Below, piece after piece: positions 10,311-18,907 of a stretch of DNA of 64,000 nt. This stretch comes from Austwickia chelonae NBRC 105200 (GTDB taxonomy: Bacteria > Actinomycetota > Actinomycetes > Actinomycetales > Dermatophilaceae): assembly GCF_000298175.1 (NCBI RefSeq), contig NZ_BAGZ01000021.1, forward strand, positions 1 to 64,000, read 5' to 3'. The position numbers were made by a program, and so were the translations under genes. The notes beneath the pieces are model-generated. The model saw nothing but the letters and a program-made list of their open reading frames with translations. It was not told where the DNA came from and did not search any database. Numbering within the stretch: position 1 is the first letter of the stretch; each line of letters opens with the position of its first letter.

Positions 10311-10924
10311 GAGGCCCCCAGATCCCGGTGGCCCGCGGCATCACCTCGGGCACCTTCACCCTCGACGGCGAGACCTTCGACGTCGACAACAACGTCTGGG
10401 TCATCGGCGACGACCGCGAATGCCTCGTGCTGGACGCTCCGCATGACGTCGCCGAGATCCTCCAGATCGTCGGCGACCGCGAACTCAAAGCCATCGTGTG
10501 CACCCACGCCCACGACGACCACGTGCGTGTCGCACCGGAACTGCGCGAACGCACTGGCGCGCCCATCTGGTTGCACCCGGCCGACCGTCCGTTGTGGGAA
10601 CTGACCCACCCCGACCAGTCCTGGGACGCCGATCTCGCCGACGACCAACGGATCACCGTCGGCGGGGTGACCCTCCAGGCGATGCACACACCCGGCCACG
10701 CTCCCGGCGCCGTCTGCTTCTACGCCCCCGACCTGGACGCGCTCTTCTCCGGGGACACCCTCTTCGCCGGAGGGCCCGGCGCCACCGGCCGTTCCTTCTC
10801 CTCCGAACCGCAGATCCTGCGGTCCATCAGGGAGCGCCTGCTGACCTTGCCCGGGCACACCGTCGTCCACACCGGGCACGGCGACTCGACGACCATCGCA
10901 GCCGAACGGGAGAACATCGGCTGA
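10307..10924 (+). CDS. Metallo-beta-lactamase-fold hydrolase paired with mscR
   Basis: This 205-residue glyoxalase II-like hydrolase has the dinuclear metal motif [10 protein letters not shown] (HxHxDH), the third-ligand His in [16 protein letters not shown], the bridging Asp in FSGDTLF and a late His in HTGHGDSTT. The GTG start overlaps the mscR stop by 4 bp, so the two are translationally coupled. In mycothiol-producing bacteria this gene regularly follows mscR, and the inferred role is release of formate and mycothiol from the S-formylmycothiol product, completing formaldehyde detoxification. That role is inference from family and position. A strong hairpin lies just downstream. Confidence 0.87.
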   Translation: MRGPQIPVARGITSGTFTLDGETFDVDNNVWVIGDDRECLVLDAPHDVAEILQIVGDRELKAIVCTHAHDDHVRVAPELRERTGAPIWLHPADRPLWELTHPDQSWDADLADDQRITVGGVTLQAMHTPGHAPGAVCFYAPDLDALFSGDTLFAGGPGATGRSFSSEPQILRSIRERLLTLPGHTVVHTGHGDSTTIAAERENIG

Positions 10925-10948
10925 ACCCGGACCCGGGGAGGGGAGGCC

Positions 10949-10977
10949 GCGGGGCCGCGTCGCCGGCGCGGCCCCGC
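10949..10977. terminator. Perfect 11-bp hairpin between convergent genes
   Basis: GCGGGGCCGCG (10949-10959) pairs with CGCGGCCCCGC (10967-10977) across a 7-nt loop. It lies between the converging genes that end at 10924 and 11045 and can serve as a terminator for both. Confidence 0.65.
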
Positions 10978-11044
10978 CGGCGCGTACGCTCCACCGTCAT
11001 GGCGTCGCCCCGGTCGCCCCGCGGATCGAGGACCCGCCCGGGGG

Positions 11045-12379
11045 TCACAGGGTGAAGGCGCTGCCGGGGAGTTCCGCCGCGGACAGGTAGATGCCGACGT
11101 TGCCGGTCAGCGACCGCTCCAGATAGTCGATCCGGGCGTATTCGTGAGGGGTGTGGATGCTCGCTTCCTGCGTGCCGGAATAGCCGATGCAGGGTTTGCC
11201 GAGGGCGGCGACGGCGGGCACGTCGGTGGAGAACGGCCAGTAGGTGTGCGCGACAGGTTCGCCGACGGAGGACAGGCCGTCACCGCAGGCGCGGACGAAG
11301 GGATGCTCGGCCGGGATCAACCACGGTTCCTTGCAGGCTTTTTCGGTGTCGACGGCGCCGGTGTAGCTGACGCGTTCGTAGGAGTTGACGGTGACATCGG
11401 CGCGGAAGGTCTCGTCGGTCTCGGCCAGGGTGTCGATCACCTCGCGGATCCCGGCGACGACGTCCTCGACGGTCTCGCCGGGCACGGTGCGCCGGTCGAG
11501 GATGAATTCGACCTTGTCAGGGACGATGGCCAGGGCGTTCGGGTAGACGGTCAGCATGGTCGGGGCGATCCCGGCCCGGCCCAGTTCGGGGTGGCTCATC
11601 CCGCTGCCCCAGGTGCCTTCTTCGACGGCACCGCTCAACCGGGCGGCGTGGACGAGGGCGTTGACCCCCAGCCAGGGCGAGCTGCTGTGGCAGCTGCGTC
11701 CGTACACGGTGACCTTCAGTTCGACCCGTCCTCGGTGGCCGAGGGCGAGCCGCAGACTGGACGGTTCGCAGCAGACCATGGCGTCGACGGTCAGCCCGCG
11801 GGCGGGCATGGTGTCCCGGATGAATCTGCGCATGGAGAACATCTCGCCGGGTTCTTCCATCGCGACCTGGGTGAGGAGGAAACGACCCGGGACCTGGTGT
11901 CCTTCGTCGATCAGGCGGGCGAGGACCGCGCCGGCGTAGACCTGGGCGGCCATGCCGCCTTTGAGGTCGGCGACGCCTCGACCGTGGATGACCTGTGCTT
12001 CTTCGTCGGGTTGGCCGGTGCCCAGGGGCGGCGGGGCGGAGTCGGTGGGGATGGTGTCGATCTGGGCGCCCCACGGGTCGTAGGGGGCCCAGGTCGCGGG
12101 GTCGCCGGCTTCGACGACGTCCATGTGTCCGTTGAACATCAGGGACGGTCCGGGGCGGGTGCCGTCGATGATGCCGACGACATTGCCCCAGTCGTCGCGG
12201 AAGGCGTCGTGGTAGCCGAGGGCGGTCAGACGTTCGAGGAGTAGTTCGGAGACGGCGTGTTCGTTGCCGGTGATCGAGGGGATGCGGACGAGGTCCTGGG
12301 TGAACTCGATCATCTCCGGTGCGAGTCGTGTGGCGATCGCTCGGGCGCGTTCGAGGGTGTGGCCGGACAGGTTGGTCAC
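11045..12379 (-). CDS. M20-family metallo-amidohydrolase, YgeY-like
   Basis: This 444-residue cytosolic metallopeptidase/deacylase of the M20 family has the metal His in LMFNGHMDVVEAG, the second site GRGVADLKGGMAAQVYAG, the catalytic Glu pair in VAMEEPGE and a dimerisation-domain His in GRSCHSSSPWLGVNA. The late FSTDVPAVAALGKPCIGYS and SIHTPHEYARI motifs resemble E. coli YgeY, a purine/selenium-linked hydrolase of unknown substrate. Related M20 enzymes remove acyl or carbamoyl groups from amino acids (ArgE, DapE). The substrate cannot be told from the sequence. The gene lies downstream of sodC on the same strand with a 222-bp gap, so co-transcription is uncertain. Confidence 0.85.
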   Translation of the reverse strand: MTNLSGHTLERARAIATRLAPEMIEFTQDLVRIPSITGNEHAVSELLLERLTALGYHDAFRDDWGNVVGIIDGTRPGPSLMFNGHMDVVEAGDPATWAPYDPWGAQIDTIPTDSAPPPLGTGQPDEEAQVIHGRGVADLKGGMAAQVYAGAVLARLIDEGHQVPGRFLLTQVAMEEPGEMFSMRRFIRDTMPARGLTVDAMVCCEPSSLRLALGHRGRVELKVTVYGRSCHSSSPWLGVNALVHAARLSGAVEEGTWGSGMSHPELGRAGIAPTMLTVYPNALAIVPDKVEFILDRRTVPGETVEDVVAGIREVIDTLAETDETFRADVTVNSYERVSYTGAVDTEKACKEPWLIPAEHPFVRACGDGLSSVGEPVAHTYWPFSTDVPAVAALGKPCIGYSGTQEASIHTPHEYARIDYLERSLTGNVGIYLSAAELPGSAFTL

Positions 12380-12601
12380 GTGTCCTCCTGGAGGGCAGAG
12401 GGGTTCGCCGCCGGAGTGCGTTCGGCGGTGGGGGAGCCACGAGTCAACCTACGCCGGGACGTTCTCGGAAATGGTGGGGGTATGGCTCCGAGGACGACCG
12501 GGCGTTCCGGCAGGTGCTGTCCGAGTTGGTGATGGCGCGTATTTGCCGAGGCCGCAGCCTTTTTGGGTGTCGGGCCGGCTGTTCTGCGAGGGGTGCGGGG
12601 G

Positions 12602-13276
12602 TCAGTGTCCGCCGCCGGCGTCCTTCTTCTTCAGGACGGCGCAGCCGATGCGCGGGCCGGAGTCGCCGGCGGCTTTGGTCTCGGCGTCGGGGCCGTTGGG
12701 GGCGTAGCGGGTGGGGATATTGGCGTAGTTGTCGGGGTTGTTGTGGATGATCATGCTGAGTCCGGCGGCGGCGTCGAGGTGGCTTTCCTTGATGCGGTCG
12801 GTGAGGGTGCTGATCTTCCCGCGGCCGTCCTTGCCGACGTAGAGGACGGGAAGGTCGCCGTCGTGGTCGGGGTGGGACTGGCCGGCTGCGGCGAGATGGC
12901 CGCCGGAGGAGAGGTGGTGGCCTTTCTTCTGGGGGTCCTTGGGGTCGTGGGAGTCGGCTTCGCATTTGCCGACGGCGTGCAGGTGCATGCCGTGGAAGCC
13001 CGGGGGGAGGCCGTCGGTGGTGACGCGGACGGTCATGCCCTGGTCGGCCTTGGCGAGTTCGACGGTGCCGACCTTCTTGCCTTCGGGGTTGGTGATCTCG
13101 CCGGTGGCGAGGGCGGCGCTGTCCTGCGGGGTGGAGCCGTGTCCGGCTGCGCCGTGGCTTGCGGCGGTGCTCTGCCAGCTGGGTTTTCCTTCGCTGACGG
13201 CGCTGTTCTGTTGGCCCCCGCAGCCGGAGAGGACCGCAGCGGTGACGGCGATGAGGGGTAGGGCGGCGCGACGCAT
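12602..13276 (-). CDS. sodC: Cu/Zn superoxide dismutase, lipoprotein
   Basis: This 224-residue exported enzyme converts superoxide to hydrogen peroxide and oxygen. The N-terminus MRRAALPLIAVTAAVLSGCGG has a lipoprotein signal with lipobox LSGC, so it is predicted to sit on the outer face of the membrane. Copper/zinc ligands are visible in PPGFHGMHLHAVGKC, GGHLAAAGQSHPDHDGDLPVL and LSMIIHNNPDNYAN; the disulfide Cys pair is GKC and RIGCAVL. A linker rich in Ser, Ala and Gly separates the anchor from the domain, as in other actinobacterial SodC lipoproteins. The start at 13276 has AGGAGG upstream. The gene probably protects envelope components from external superoxide. Confidence 0.93.
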   Translation of the reverse strand: MRRAALPLIAVTAAVLSGCGGQQNSAVSEGKPSWQSTAASHGAAGHGSTPQDSAALATGEITNPEGKKVGTVELAKADQGMTVRVTTDGLPPGFHGMHLHAVGKCEADSHDPKDPQKKGHHLSSGGHLAAAGQSHPDHDGDLPVLYVGKDGRGKISTLTDRIKESHLDAAAGLSMIIHNNPDNYANIPTRYAPNGPDAETKAAGDSGPRIGCAVLKKKDAGGGH

Positions 13277-13554
13277 GGATCCTCCTGGGGGTTCGCTGGG
13301 CGCCCTACACCCTGGTTCATGTGTGGCTGTAGGGGCGTCGGTGTGGATATCGGGTAGCCGGGGTGGTCGTGGCCTGCGCCGGGTGGTCGTGTCGGGCGAC
13401 GTCCGGGAAACCGTGGATGACATACGATATGGCTTTTTCCTGACCTGGGGCCGTGGCCAAGCCGGACGTTTCATGGCAGAGCATGATGGAGGAGTACGGC
13501 GCTCGACCGCGGCAAAGGACGCCTGCGGAGTGCTTTCAGAGCCAGGAGGTCACC

Positions 13555-14538
13555 ATGTCGCTCTCGGACACCCCCGGAACCACCGAGAACCCGGCGATCC
13601 ACGCCGTCGCCGACTGCGGCGGCACCCACACCAGACTCGAACTATGGCGTGGTGACGAACTCCTGGTCACGGAAAATCTCGGCAGTGCGAACACCGCAGC
13701 CACCAGCGACACCGAAGCCGCCCGGATCTACGCCGAACTCGTCGGCCACATCGCCTCCCGGGTGCCCGACCCGGTCGACACCTATGTCGCCACCGCCGGA
13801 TTCGACGACCCCACCGCCGACCGACTCGCCGAGATGTTCGCCGACGCCGTCCGCGAGCACCGCTACCTGGGACGCATCCACCTCTTCAACGACATCCTCC
13901 CCCTGCTGTTCACCGACGAACCCGGCAGCGAATCGGTCGCCGCCATCATCGGCACCGGCAGCGCCTTCTGGGCGCGGAACGCCCAGGACGACATCACCCG
14001 GGTCGGTGGCGTCGAATGGGTCGCCAGCGACGAAGGTGCTGCCGTCGACGTCGGACGGCGCGGACTCGTCGCCATGGTCCGCGCCGCCGACGGCCGCGGG
14101 GAGGCCACCACCATCACCGCCCGGGCCGGGCTGGACGACGCCGGCGCGCTCCGACTGGCCCGCGAGCTCGGCCAGGACTCCCGGCCCAAGAAACACCTGG
14201 CGGTCCTGGCCCGGGCGGTGACCACGGCCTGGGAGGAGGACGACGACGCCGTCGCCGGCCGGATCATGGCCTCCGTGGTCGAACAGGTGGAGGAATCCTT
14301 CGCCGCAGCGGCCCGGAACCTGGCCGACCCGGCCGCCGCGACCTGGGTGATCTGCGGAGGCCTGGTGGGCGGCTGCCTGCCCTACCAGCGATTGGTGCTG
14401 GGTGCGTGCGCGCGGGCCTCGGGCGGCGCTGCGCAGGTGCATGTCGTGGAGAACGCTCTGGGTGCGTTGCGGTCGTTCGCGGCCCGGGGGTGCGCGTCCC
14501 GTGTCGGGAACCGCTATCGGAGGACCGTGGTCTCCTGA
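13555..14538 (+). CDS. BadF/BadG-type ATPase, likely N-acetylglucosamine kinase
   Basis: This 327-residue actin-fold (ASKHA) kinase shows the phosphate-1 motif AVADCGGTHTRLELW, the IIGTGSAFWAR phosphate-2 motif, GGVEWVASDEGAAVDVGRRG with the SDEGS-like loop of bacterial N-acetylglucosamine kinases, and the adenosine motif WVICGGLVGGCLPYQ. Family knowledge suggests phosphorylation of an amino sugar recycled from peptidoglycan or chitin. A CAGGAGG site precedes ATG 13555; longer readings are unlikely. The 3' end overlaps the convergent TetR gene by 25 bp. No sugar transporter is next to it, so the exact sugar is inferred only from the family. Confidence 0.8.
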   Translation: MSLSDTPGTTENPAIHAVADCGGTHTRLELWRGDELLVTENLGSANTAATSDTEAARIYAELVGHIASRVPDPVDTYVATAGFDDPTADRLAEMFADAVREHRYLGRIHLFNDILPLLFTDEPGSESVAAIIGTGSAFWARNAQDDITRVGGVEWVASDEGAAVDVGRRGLVAMVRAADGRGEATTITARAGLDDAGALRLARELGQDSRPKKHLAVLARAVTTAWEEDDDAVAGRIMASVVEQVEESFAAAARNLADPAAATWVICGGLVGGCLPYQRLVLGACARASGGAAQVHVVENALGALRSFAARGCASRVGNRYRRTVVS

Positions 14539-15170
14539 CCGGCAGCGGTCTCCCGGCCGACCTCCGGTGGGAGGAGCCCGTGCAGGAGGGTGCGGATGGT
14601 GGCGCGTAGCTGCCGGGGGAGGTCGTCGCTCGGTGCCCGGCCGATGCCGACCCGGACCAGGTCCATGTACATGGTGGCGTAGATGCTGTACGCCGCGAAG
14701 GCCCGGTTCTCCTCGGGGTGGCCGGGGTGGGTGACGGCCAGGATCTCCCGGATGGTGTTCTCGAGCTGTTCGACGGTGGCCAGGTCGGCGTCGCGTCGTG
14801 GGTCGACGGTGAAGAGGAGTTCGCGCTGGTAGGCGACGACGACCTCGGGGTGTGCCATGCCGGTCTCGGCGAGCGGGGTGAGCAGGGCGACGACGGATTC
14901 GACGGGCCCTGCGCCCTGTCGTGCCATGCGTAGGCCCCGTTCGTGGCCGAGTCGGAGCCGGGAGTTCATCACGGTGACGAGCAGGTCGGCCTTGGATCGG
15001 GCGTGGCGGAAGAGGGTGCCGTTGGAGACGTCGGCTCGTTGGGCGATCTCCTGGGTGGTGACGGCGTTGTAGCCCTTGAGCCGGAAGAGTTCTTCGGCGG
15101 CGTGGAGGATGGCCTCCGACTTGAGGCGCTTGTTGCGTGCGCGGCGTCCTTCGTCCTGGGTGGCTGTCAT
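14514..15170 (-). CDS. TetR-family regulator, probably controls ohyA
   Basis: This 218-residue repressor has the N-terminal TetR helix-turn-helix AAEELFRLKGYNAVTTQEIAQRADVSNGTLFRHARSKADLL and a larger, variable ligand domain. It is divergent from oleate hydratase with an intergenic region holding two copies of TACTCCGTTTT in opposite orientation (15231-15241 and 15297-15307), a typical layout for a local repressor that binds a fatty acid or acyl-CoA ligand. It probably represses itself and ohyA until unsaturated fatty acids appear; this is inference from position and operators. Its 3' end overlaps the convergent kinase gene. Confidence 0.85.
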   Translation of the reverse strand: MTATQDEGRRARNKRLKSEAILHAAEELFRLKGYNAVTTQEIAQRADVSNGTLFRHARSKADLLVTVMNSRLRLGHERGLRMARQGAGPVESVVALLTPLAETGMAHPEVVVAYQRELLFTVDPRRDADLATVEQLENTIREILAVTHPGHPEENRAFAAYSIYATMYMDLVRVGIGRAPSDDLPRQLRATIRTLLHGLLPPEVGRETAAGQETTVLR

Positions 15171-15230
15171 AGGTCCCTTCTTGGTGCGGGTGCGTCCCCG
15201 CGGAGATGAAATATGTTCCTTATGAGAGGT

Positions 15231-15312
15231 TACTCCGTTTTCGAAGGAGTGATCTGGCCTGTGTGAACTTCGCTACAACGTGACAGTAGACCTTCAAAAC
15301 GGAGTACGCTCC
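15231..15312. promoter_or_regulatory. Paired operators in the TetR-ohyA intergenic region
   Basis: TACTCCGTTTT at 15231-15241 recurs as its exact reverse complement AAAACGGAGTA at 15297-15307. The left copy is part of the dyad ACTCC-N9-GGAGT (15232-15250), and the right one overlaps GGAG-TACG-CTCC (15301-15312). The two sites are 66 bp apart, about six helical turns, and flank the expected divergent promoters. Confidence 0.65.
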
Positions 15313-15367
15313 TTTTTGGGTGGTCGTGTTGCCGCCCTGTCAGGCAGACCATCAGGAAGGACGCACG

Positions 15368-17134
15368 GTGTACTACAGCAGTGGCAACTACGAGGCCTTC
15401 GCACGCCCCCGCAAGCTCCAGGGCGTCGACACGAAATCCGCCTACCTCGTCGGCGCAGGCCTCGCCTCCCTCGCCGCAGCGGCCTTCCTCGTCCGCGACG
15501 CCCAGATGAAACCCGAACGGATCACCATCCTGGAAGCCTCCCCCCTCTCCGGCGGCGCCTGCGACGGCATCGTCGACCCCGAGAAGGGCTTCCTCATCCG
15601 CGGCGGACGCGAGATGGAGAACCACTTCGAATGCCTCTGGGACCTCTACCGGTCCATCCCCTCCCTGGAGATCCCCGACGCCTCCGTCCTCGACGAGTTC
15701 TACTGGCTCAACAAGGACGACCCGAACTACTCGCTCATGCGCGCCACCAAGAACCGCGGCGAGGACGGCGAGACCAACGGTGAGTTCACCCTCACCATGC
15801 GGGCCCAGAAAGACCTCATGAAGCTCTTCTTCACCCGCAACGAGGACCTCTACGACAAGAAGATCACCGACGTCCTCGGCAAGGACTTCTTCGAGTCCAA
15901 CTTCTGGCTCTACTGGCGCACCATGTTCGCCTTCGAAGACTGGCACAGCGCCCTGGAGATGAAGCTCTACCTGCAGCGCTTCATCCACCACATCGGCGGC
16001 CTGCCCGACTTCTCCGCCCTGAAGTTCACCAAGTACAACCAGTACGAATCGCTGATCCTCCCGCTGGTCACCTGGCTGAAGGACCAGGGCGTCGTCTTCC
16101 AGTACGACACCAAGGTCACCGACGTCCGCTTCGCCCTCACCGCGCCCGCACCCGGCGGCACCGGCACCACCAAGGTCGCCGAACGCATCGAATGGATCCG
16201 CGACGGTGAACCCGGCGGCGTCGACCTCACCGCCGACGACCTCGTCTTCGTCACCAACGGCTCCTGCGTCGAGAACTCCAACTGGGGCGACCACCACACC
16301 CCGGCGACCCTCGACCCGGAGGTCCGCGAAGGCGGCACCTGGCAGCTGTGGCGCAATATCGCCCGCCAGGACCAGAGCTTCGGCAACCCCGAGAAGTACT
16401 GCAACGAAACCCACCTGACCAACTGGGAGTCGGCCAGCCTCACCACCCTCGACGACCGGATCCGCCCCTACCTGGAGAAGATCTGCCGTCGCGACCCGCT
16501 CGCCGGTCGGGTCACCACCGGTGGCATCGTCAGCGTCCGCGACTCCTCCTGGATGCTCTCCTGGACCATCAACCGCCAGCCGCACTTCGCCGCCCAGCCC
16601 GGCGACAAGATCGTCGTGTGGATCTACAGCCTCTTCACCGACCGCCCCGGCGACTACGTCAAGAAGCCGATGCGCGACTGCACCGGTGAGGAGATCACCC
16701 GGGAGTGGCTGTACCACCTGGGCGTCCCCGTCGAGCAGATCGACGACCTCGCCGCGAACTCCGCGGTGTGCATGCCCTGCATGATGCCGTTCATCACGTC
16801 GTTCTTCATGCCTCGCCGGGCCGGTGACCGCCCGAACGTGGTGCCCGACGGGTGCGTGAACTTCGCCTTCCTCGGCCAGTTCGCCGAAACCACCCGGGAC
16901 ACCATCTTCACCACCGAGTACTCGGTGCGCACCGGCATGGAGGCCGTCTACACCCTGTTGAACGTCGACCGTGGCGTTCCCGAGGTGTGGGGCAGCGTGT
17001 ACGACGTCCGTGATCTGCTCAACGCCACTGCGCGCATGCGGGACGGCAAGAAGCTGAAGGTGCCCGGTTTCATCATGAAGCGCCTCGACCGCACCATCAT
17101 CGGCGGCCTGCTGCGCTCCACCGGCGTCATCTGA
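15368..17134 (+). CDS. ohyA: Oleate hydratase
   Basis: This FAD-containing hydratase of about 588 residues adds water to the cis-9 double bond of unsaturated fatty acids, giving 10-hydroxystearate from oleate. The FAD-binding start AYLVGAGLASLAAAAFLVRD is followed by the conserved RGGREMENHFECLWDLY, which contains the catalytic Glu of the REMENH motif, then FVTNGSCVENSNWGDH and a C-terminal region ending in PEVWGSVYDVRDLL. Length fits the family (about 550-650). GTG at 15368 with AGGA upstream is the likely start; the frame continues to 15320 without a better site. It probably detoxifies host or environmental unsaturated fatty acids. It is regulated by the divergent TetR protein. A 15-bp hairpin follows. 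Confidence 0.95.
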   Translation: MYYSSGNYEAFARPRKLQGVDTKSAYLVGAGLASLAAAAFLVRDAQMKPERITILEASPLSGGACDGIVDPEKGFLIRGGREMENHFECLWDLYRSIPSLEIPDASVLDEFYWLNKDDPNYSLMRATKNRGEDGETNGEFTLTMRAQKDLMKLFFTRNEDLYDKKITDVLGKDFFESNFWLYWRTMFAFEDWHSALEMKLYLQRFIHHIGGLPDFSALKFTKYNQYESLILPLVTWLKDQGVVFQYDTKVTDVRFALTAPAPGGTGTTKVAERIEWIRDGEPGGVDLTADDLVFVTNGSCVENSNWGDHHTPATLDPEVREGGTWQLWRNIARQDQSFGNPEKYCNETHLTNWESASLTTLDDRIRPYLEKICRRDPLAGRVTTGGIVSVRDSSWMLSWTINRQPHFAAQPGDKIVVWIYSLFTDRPGDYVKKPMRDCTGEEITREWLYHLGVPVEQIDDLAANSAVCMPCMMPFITSFFMPRRAGDRPNVVPDGCVNFAFLGQFAETTRDTIFTTEYSVRTGMEAVYTLLNVDRGVPEVWGSVYDVRDLLNATARMRDGKKLKVPGFIMKRLDRTIIGGLLRSTGVI

Positions 17135-17152
17135 CGGGGGCGGCCGGATACC

Positions 17153-17202
17153 GATCCGGTCGGATCAGCGGGCTCAGATCGGGCCGTTGATCCGACCGGA
17201 TC
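17153..17202 (+). terminator. Hairpin after ohyA
   Basis: A perfect 15-bp stem joins GATCCGGTCGGATCA (17153-17167) and TGATCCGACCGGATC (17188-17202) around a 20-nt loop. It starts about 20 bp after the ohyA stop. It has no T tail. Confidence 0.65.
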
Positions 17203-17307
17203 CGGCGGCTGATGCGCTGCGGCCGTGCAGTAAGGCCGCACTGACGACGAGTGCGGACATTCGGCTCAGGGTGTCCGCACCGGCGGATTCTTTTCCGTGG
17301 CGCAGGC

Positions 17308-17911
17308 TCAGCCCTGAAGTGCGATCTGGAGTAGGTGTTTGCGGATGCGTTCTGCGAACAGAGGCAGCCCTGCTCGGGTCAAGGTCTCAGGGAGGTCTGT
17401 GCCCTCAGGGATGCGTTTGCCCCAATAATCGCGCTGCTTTCGAGTGACTGTGCAGACTATGCTCGGCGCGCAGTCGTCGACGTAGCAGAAGAACTCATCG
17501 GGTTTCCATATCTCGTAGGGAAGAGAGTCTTCGCTGCCACCTGACGATAGAAGACCCTCTCTGTCGTTGGTGAGAACGATGTCGGCTTTGCAATGCACTG
17601 CAGCTGAGTGCACATGGTGATCGTTGGGATCTTTCCCTAGGAATCCGCTGGCCTGTGGGAAGTCGGTAACTTTGTAGTGCCCGAAGCTCCCTTCTAATTT
17701 TTTTACGGATATTTTCCAAGCGGCTGCTATTTCATTCGGGGTGTGTCCGTCGGAGGCTGTACAAAGTCTCGACCAGTACATCTTCGCTCCATCGAGGCTG
17801 ATATACCTCGCCGTCCTCGACAGTTGCCGTCAGGAGGAACCAGTCCCGTATCGCCCTTGAATACAGCACATTCGCATCAACGAAGACGATGTGCTGTCCT
17901 AGGCCGTACAT
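17308..17911 (-). pseudogene. PIN-domain toxin (VapC-like), frameshifted
   Basis: From ATG 17911 the reading gives a normal PIN N-terminus: HIVFVDANVLYSRAIRDWFL with the first catalytic Asp, then YQPRWSEDVLVETLYSLRR with the Glu. It stops at TGA 17732-17734. Shifting frame at the GGGG run (17738-17741 on the + strand) joins it to the rest, NEIAAAWKISVKK, then PNDHHVHSAAVHCKADIVLTND, which carries the remaining acidic residues, ending at 17308. One extra base therefore splits an otherwise complete PIN ribonuclease. A homopolymer indel may be a mutation, phase variation or a sequencing error. The upstream HTH gene (17975-18403) is the usual antitoxin partner in this actinobacterial module. Confidence 0.8.
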
Positions 17912-17974
17912 CTTCCCAGCTTAATGATTTCGGAGTGATATGGACTGGGCCATGGACTTCTTCTGCTGCGGCAT

Positions 17975-18403
17975 TTAGACATCGTCGGCTGCTTCGAGTT
18001 CACGCAGGGCATCGAAGGCGGCACGCTGATCAGCCCGCCTACGGCGACGGGCCTCGTCCACATCATCCGTCCGGAGTCGTGTATGACTGCCGACTTTATG
18101 TGCAGGGATTTCCCCCTTGCGGATCATCTTCATCAATGTGGGCCGGGACACTCCGAGCGCGGCTGCGGCAGCAGTCGTCGTGAGTGTGGCAGGGCGAGAT
18201 CCGACAGTGACGGTTTGTCCGGAAGCAAGAATGCGGATGGCTTGACGCAGCACGTGGTCCAGTGCTGAGGGCAACGGCTGTGGAGCGCCGTCAGGTCGGG
18301 GGAGTGAGGCCATCTGGTGCCCGGTGTCGAGGCTCTTGTTCAGGTTTCGTGCTTCATCGAGAGCGCGGCTGCTGAGGAGCACATCGGGGTGCGAGGGGCC
18401 CAT
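17975..18403 (-). CDS. Helix-turn-helix (excisionase-like) antitoxin of the PIN module
   Basis: This 142-residue DNA-binding protein has a MerR/excisionase-type helix-turn-helix near its middle, TTTAAAAALGVSRPTLMKMIRKGEIPAHKVGSHTR. That matches the HTH antitoxins found directly upstream of PIN-domain toxins in actinobacteria. An arginine-rich segment (DEARRRRRADQR) and an acidic tail follow, the latter possibly contacting the toxin. The start at 18403 is supported by GGAAGGA 7 bp upstream; the frame extends to 18559 without such a site. It probably represses its own promoter. Because the toxin frame is broken it may now be an orphan. Confidence 0.78.
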   Translation of the reverse strand: MGPSHPDVLLSSRALDEARNLNKSLDTGHQMASLPRPDGAPQPLPSALDHVLRQAIRILASGQTVTVGSRPATLTTTAAAAALGVSRPTLMKMIRKGEIPAHKVGSHTRLRTDDVDEARRRRRADQRAAFDALRELEAADDV

Positions 18404-18907
18404 TGGGCTGTCCTTCCGGTCTGATGGTTCGGGCTTAACGGACAGTCTATCGACTGTTGCAGATATAAGTGAAGCAATTTCTGAGTGTACGGGTTGCTGG
18501 CCGGTGCTGTCGTCGTGAGCGGCTGGTGGTGCCATGGGAAGAACTGGGAAACAAGCCACGATGTCCTTTCGATGAAGCTGCGGAGAGCGGAATCTTGGCT
18601 CGCGTGGTGGCGGGCCTGCGGAGGCTGCAGTAATCCGTGAAACTAGCCGACGACCAGTGAAGATACTTGTCGCTCAGCGTGTTTCCGGGTACCACCGGCG
18701 AATGGGAAGTGCGGCGGAATAAAATGAATACCTCGCGCGTTGGGTGAGCCGTGAGCAATATCTGGCATCTCACCGAACGTCGGTACGTGGACCTGTGCAT
18801 GCAGGCCACGTGTGTCTGTCGAGGCTGACCACCCGCCTCGCGCCGGCACCACACGGTGCTTCCGCCCGGCGGTCGACAACTTGAGACCTGCCAGCAGAGG
18901 AAACAGC
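18404..18907. other. Intergenic region, promoters of divergent genes
   Basis: This is a 504-bp gap between the HTH gene (minus) and the symporter gene (plus). No ORF has both a start site and a recognisable product. It must hold both promoters. A ribosome binding site (AGAGGAAACAGC) lies at its right end. Confidence 0.4.

Noticed and set aside
13277-13474. 66-codon N-terminal extension of sodC
   Set aside because: It would place the lipoprotein signal internally; ATG 13276 has AGGAGG.
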